Shown piece by piece: positions 61,050-64,000 of a DNA stretch of 64,000 bases. Origin of the DNA: Porphyromonas gingivalis ATCC 33277. GTDB lineage: Bacteria; Bacteroidota; Bacteroidia; Bacteroidales; Porphyromonadaceae. The translations under genes were made by a program, and so were the position numbers. The number at the start of each line of letters is the position of its first letter. Position 1 is the first letter of the stretch. The notes beneath the pieces are model-generated. The model had not been told where the DNA came from, ran no database searches, and saw only the letters and a list, made by a program, of their open reading frames with translations. The DNA lies in contig NC_010729.1 of the NCBI RefSeq assembly GCF_000010505.1, forward strand, positions 1,867,501-1,931,500, written 5' to 3'.

Positions 61050-64000
61050 TTACTTGATAGCGAGTTTCTCTACGTAAGACTTGCCGTCAACGACAACCAT
61101 GACTGCATAGTAGCCGCCCTGAGCCGTGTAAACAACCGTGTTGCGACCCGCTGCCAGACGACGACCGTTCATGTCGTAGATCATAGCTTCGCCTTGGCAA
61201 GTTACCGTGATAGTCTTTCCTACAACCGTCAGCGTGTAAGGCTTCTGAGCAGTTACGTCTGCCACTCCATCAGGAATATAATCCACACAAACCTTCGGAG
61301 ATACGCCGGCTGCGTACTTAACCTCTACGCAATACTCATGAGATTGTGCACTCATTCCTGCATCGCGGTAGGTCGTTTCGGTCAGACCTTCCTGGATCTT
61401 CGTGCCGTCACGATACACCGTGTAGGTGTAACTGGGACCTTCGCCTTCACCTGTTATCACTACATCGTCAATCATTATGCCCAGAACATCCGTGCAATTG
61501 TAATGACGGAAAGCGACATATTTCGTGCCGGCAGGGAGGTCTTTTTCTCTTGTCAAGTTGGCTCCTCCTTGAGTGTAGGTCATCGTTTCTTCAAAGATTA
61601 CTTCGAAGTCGGCTGCAGCCGTTCCGCTCTTGGAGATACAGAGTGCATAATGATCATGACTCCATTGAGGAAGACCCGGTGAACCCACCTTATAAGTAAT
61701 CTTCTTTGCTCCTTCAACCTTCGGAGTGATCAGAAAGTTGTTCGGCGTGAGAGGCAAATATTCTTGACCCTGAAGTAAAGAAGAATAGGATATGGCTACG
61801 TTGCTGGCGCGTAAAGGTGAAAGAACATGACGCTCTCCTCGCGTAAATTCATTGAGCGTGATATCCCAGTTATTACCGTCACCATCGGCATCCAATGCTG
61901 TCCACCCTGTGGGAATAGCGTCTCCTTCAAAATCTTCATTAAGCAGTTCTCCTCGTTTGCCACTCGGGGCTTCCCACTTGAGAACCACGTCGCCGCCATC
62001 CGGTTGTGCCTTCAGGTTCTTTACAGGATTGAACTGAGTCGGATTAATAGTTACGTTTACACACACCTTCGGAGATACGCCGGCTGTGTACTTCACTTCC
62101 ACGCAATACTCATGATTGCCCGTAGCTACGCCGTCTTCTTCGAAGGTCGTTTCGGTCAGACCTTCCTTGATCTTCGTACCATCACGATATACCGTGTAGG
62201 TATAATCGGTCGGGGTGGGGCTGCCACCCATGGTGAACTGAATATCATCCAAAAGAATGTAGTTCAAATCCGAGCAATTGTAGTGACGGAAAGCAACATA
62301 CTTCGTGCCCGCAGGCAAATCTACCGTACGCTCGATCCATACACTTTGAGGTTTGGCGCCATTGGCTTCCGTGGAAAGACCGAATCTTGCTCCGCCCTTA
62401 TTTATTCCGTTAGGCGTTTCTTCGAAAACAACCGTGAAGTCTCCGGCGTTCGTGCCCGTCTTGGAGATCATCACCGCATAGTGATCCCCGGGAAAACCGT
62501 CGTTGACTGCATAGTAGTACTTTACCTTCGTTGCGCCTGTAACATCCTTTGAGATGAGATAGTTATCAGGATTCAAAGCCATTCCATTCCATGAGAAAGA
62601 GGCTACTACGTTGGTGCCGCCATGAGCTGTCAGCCAGTCCAATTGTCCGGAAGACAGACAGAGCCAATCCTGACCATCGCCATCGGCATCGATAGTAGTC
62701 CATTCCGCTGGTGCCTCTCCATGAGTAGAAGACTCGAACGTTTCCGTGAAGTCTGCGCGCTTGCCATTGGCCTTGATCTCAACCTCATCAAGGTCGATGT
62801 AGAACATATCCGTGCTTTGGAAGTGACGGAAAGCAACATATTTCGTACCTGCGGGAAGGTCTACCGTCTTCTGGCGCCAAGTACCCTGTATACGACCACG
62901 AATAGCTTCCGGCGAGCGAACACCTTTTGCCGTAATCGTCTCTTCCAACAAAGCATTCGTGAAGTTGGATGCATCGTTACCGGTCGAAGATGCATACACC
63001 GCATAGTGCTCGGATGCATAATTAGCATCCTGTGCGCATACCCAGAAAGTCAACTTACCTCCGTTAGGCAAATCCAATGCCGGTGTTATCAGATAGTTGT
63101 CAGGGGTAAGAACTCCTATACCACCAAGACCGAATGACTCTGAATATACACAACCATTGCTATTGTAGCCAGCGATTCCGGGAGCATTTCCAGGTTTCCA
63201 GCCATGCCCGTCACCGTCTGCATCGATCGTCTTCCATGAGGCAGGAATACCATTTTCGAATGATTCGGAAAGTGTTGTTGTTCCCGGATTCGGATTCGGA
63301 TTCGGATTTGGGGTACCATTAGGTGCATCCCACTTAAGCGTTACTTTCTGGCCGACTGCACTACCGGTCAGGTTCTGTACAGGAGCAAATTCATTGGATC
63401 CTTCTACCGTAACGTCTTTACATACCTTCGGAGATACGCCGGCTGTGTACTTAACTTCCACGCAATACTCATGATTGCCTGCAGCTACACCGTCTTCTTC
63501 GAATGTCGTAGCCGTCAGACCTTCCTGGATCTTCGTGCCGTCACGATAGACTGTATAGGTATAGCTTGCAGGTGAATCGTCTTCGACTTCCATATCAGTT
63601 CCATCTCCCATTCCGGCGCGACGCATCGTGAAGGTGTACTTCTTGCCTGCTTCGAATGTGAAATCGTCATAACGTGCAGGCTGGTTGCCTCCATCTCCTG
63701 CGATCCACATCTTTCCGGATGCAGGTTCCGGGTTCGTAATGCAATAGTCGTAAACACCACCGGGGATTACAACTTCACCCTGTCCTGTAACGATAATATT
63801 CTGTGTAGTAACAACAGGATCGGCATTGGCCGGGATCAAATACTCGAAGTTCGCACTGTAAAGATTGGAAGAAGCTGTTCCGGTAAAGAGAGGACCGGTT
63901 GCCGGAATGACACTTCCGAATGTATTGTGATCGGCATCCAACAAGAACTGGTAACCCGTATTGTCTCCCCATACGTTGTCTGCTGCGAGCACAACCTTGG
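61050..64000 (-). CDS. kgp: Lys-gingipain, C-terminal part (haemagglutinin domains and T9SS signal)
   Basis: The frame is open from the window end to the stop at 61050, about 983 residues; the protease domain lies outside. From the N-terminal side: a DUF2436-like adhesin region (LAADNVWGDNTGYQF), then three cleaved-adhesin jelly-roll domains beginning SESFENGIPASWKT, TETFESSTHGEAPAEW and NEDFEGDAIPTGWT, joined by near-identical linkers YTYTVYRDGTKI..HEYCVEVKY. A PNPNPNPNP linker precedes the first. The last about 70 residues, with MIYDMNGRRLAAG and ending SYVEKLAIK, are the T9SS C-terminal sorting domain, needed for export by the por machine and removed at the surface. HagA or RgpA share such domains; single (not multiple) blocks and the neighbouring genes favour Kgp. 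Adhesin parts bind haemoglobin and matrix proteins. Confidence 0.82.
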   Translation of the reverse strand, partial: KVVLAADNVWGDNTGYQFLLDADHNTFGSVIPATGPLFTGTASSNLYSANFEYLIPANADPVVTTQNIIVTGQGEVVIPGGVYDYCITNPEPASGKMWIAGDGGNQPARYDDFTFEAGKKYTFTMRRAGMGDGTDMEVEDDSPASYTYTVYRDGTKIQEGLTATTFEEDGVAAGNHEYCVEVKYTAGVSPKVCKDVTVEGSNEFAPVQNLTGSAVGQKVTLKWDAPNGTPNPNPNPNPGTTTLSESFENGIPASWKTIDADGDGHGWKPGNAPGIAGYNSNGCVYSESFGLGGIGVLTPDNYLITPALDLPNGGKLTFWVCAQDANYASEHYAVYASSTGNDASNFTNALLEETITAKGVRSPEAIRGRIQGTWRQKTVDLPAGTKYVAFRHFQSTDMFYIDLDEVEIKANGKRADFTETFESSTHGEAPAEWTTIDADGDGQDWLCLSSGQLDWLTAHGGTNVVASFSWNGMALNPDNYLISKDVTGATKVKYYYAVNDGFPGDHYAVMISKTGTNAGDFTVVFEETPNGINKGGARFGLSTEANGAKPQSVWIERTVDLPAGTKYVAFRHYNCSDLNYILLDDIQFTMGGSPTPTDYTYTVYRDGTKIKEGLTETTFEEDGVATGNHEYCVEVKYTAGVSPKVCVNVTINPTQFNPVKNLKAQPDGGDVVLKWEAPSGKRGELLNEDFEGDAIPTGWTALDADGDGNNWDITLNEFTRGERHVLSPLRASNVAISYSSLLQGQEYLPLTPNNFLITPKVEGAKKITYKVGSPGLPQWSHDHYALCISKSGTAAADFEVIFEETMTYTQGGANLTREKDLPAGTKYVAFRHYNCTDVLGIMIDDVVITGEGEGPSYTYTVYRDGTKIQEGLTETTYRDAGMSAQSHEYCVEVKYAAGVSPKVCVDYIPDGVADVTAQKPYTLTVVGKTITVTCQGEAMIYDMNGRRLAAGRNTVVYTAQGGYYAVMVVVDGKSYVEKLAIK
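61286..61432 (-). repeat. kgp: Adhesin linker repeat, copy C
   Basis: One of three copies of a stretch of about 145 bases encoding YTVYRDGTKIQEGL to HEYCVEVKYAAGVSPKVC; the other copies are at about 62056-62201 and 63419-63563. This copy is the most diverged (TYRDAGMSAQS in place of TFEEDGVA.GN). Confidence 0.85.
62056..62201 (-). repeat. kgp: Adhesin linker repeat, copy B
   Basis: Second copy, encoding YTVYRDGTKIKEGL to YTAGVSPKVC. Very high DNA identity with the copy at 63419. Confidence 0.85.
63286..63309 (-). repeat. kgp: Hexanucleotide repeat coding for Pro-Asn linker
   Basis: Three copies of GGATTC plus GGATTT, read on the minus strand as the PNPNPNPNP linker before an adhesin domain. 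Confidence 0.85.
63419..63563 (-). repeat. kgp: Adhesin linker repeat, copy A
   Basis: Third copy, encoding YTVYRDGTKIQEGL to YTAGVSPKVC. Confidence 0.85.

Overview
The window is chromosomal DNA of Porphyromonas gingivalis (Bacteroidota). Evidence seen in it: a complete porP-K-L-M-N type IX secretion cluster at the left end, the C-terminal part of a Lys-gingipain/haemagglutinin gene at the right end, a serine palmitoyltransferase (sphingolipid) gene, a fused secDF, the P. gingivalis insertion sequences IS195 and IS1126 at their exact full lengths, and promoters of the Bacteroidota type (-7 box TAnnTTTG, almost no Shine-Dalgarno sites). From memory, the order spt-udk-three genes-two transposases-kgp resembles strain ATCC 33277; that is recall, not a search.

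Layout. 1-255: start of a chromate transporter gene running off the window. 449-6546 (-): porN, porM, porL, porK, porP, preceded by a small DUF2795 gene. 7027-13744: tripartite efflux/ABC cluster: a TolC-like gene (-) diverging from hlyD-ATPase-permease-permease (+), with a nested inverted-repeat operator between the two arms. 14084-19617: malic enzyme with PTA domain (+), then a membrane coiled-coil protein, rpiB and tkt (-). 20061-26942 (+): secreted alpha-L-fucosidase; an overlapping trio of cysteine-desulfurase-like protein, DUF3343 protein and SelD; a secreted S9 peptidase. 27085-32375: class I aldolase and a lipoprotein (-), rpsO, zinc-type binding protein and ATPase without a permease, acetyltransferase (+). 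32613-37984: secDF (+), then acpP-fabF-rnc (-). 38153-41666 (+): purN, thioredoxin-like lipoprotein, comM, small hypothetical gene. 42056-49233: lipoprotein (-), pheS, nth, lpxE (+), mfd (-). 49628-53202 (+): grpE, dnaJ, DUF59, lpxH-like, macro domain. 53569-58142 (+): spt, udk, and three overlapping genes for a GT-C glycosyltransferase, a GT2 lipid-sugar synthase and a polysaccharide deacetylase. 58358-60942: insertion sequences and fragments. 61050-64000 (-): kgp 3' part.

Function. A strong envelope theme runs through the window: the por genes build the machine that exports proteins with the C-terminal signal seen at the end of Kgp, and lpxE, lpxH-like, spt and the GT-C/GT2/deacetylase trio act, or probably act, on envelope lipids.

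The least explained signals are: (1) three unrelated intergenic arrays of tandem palindromes sharing one geometry (22-23 bp period, about 15 bp palindrome plus 8 bp spacer), at 10866, 41933 and 53295, with a degenerate fourth at 28265; (2) a 190-bp MITE-like element with perfect 11-bp ends and a 7-bp target duplication inserted in the edge of the second array, with a matching solo end next to kgp; (3) the GT-C/GT2/deacetylase trio, whose logic matches an undecaprenyl-phosphate amino-sugar modification pathway; (4) the selenium trio without any recognised selenium acceptor nearby.
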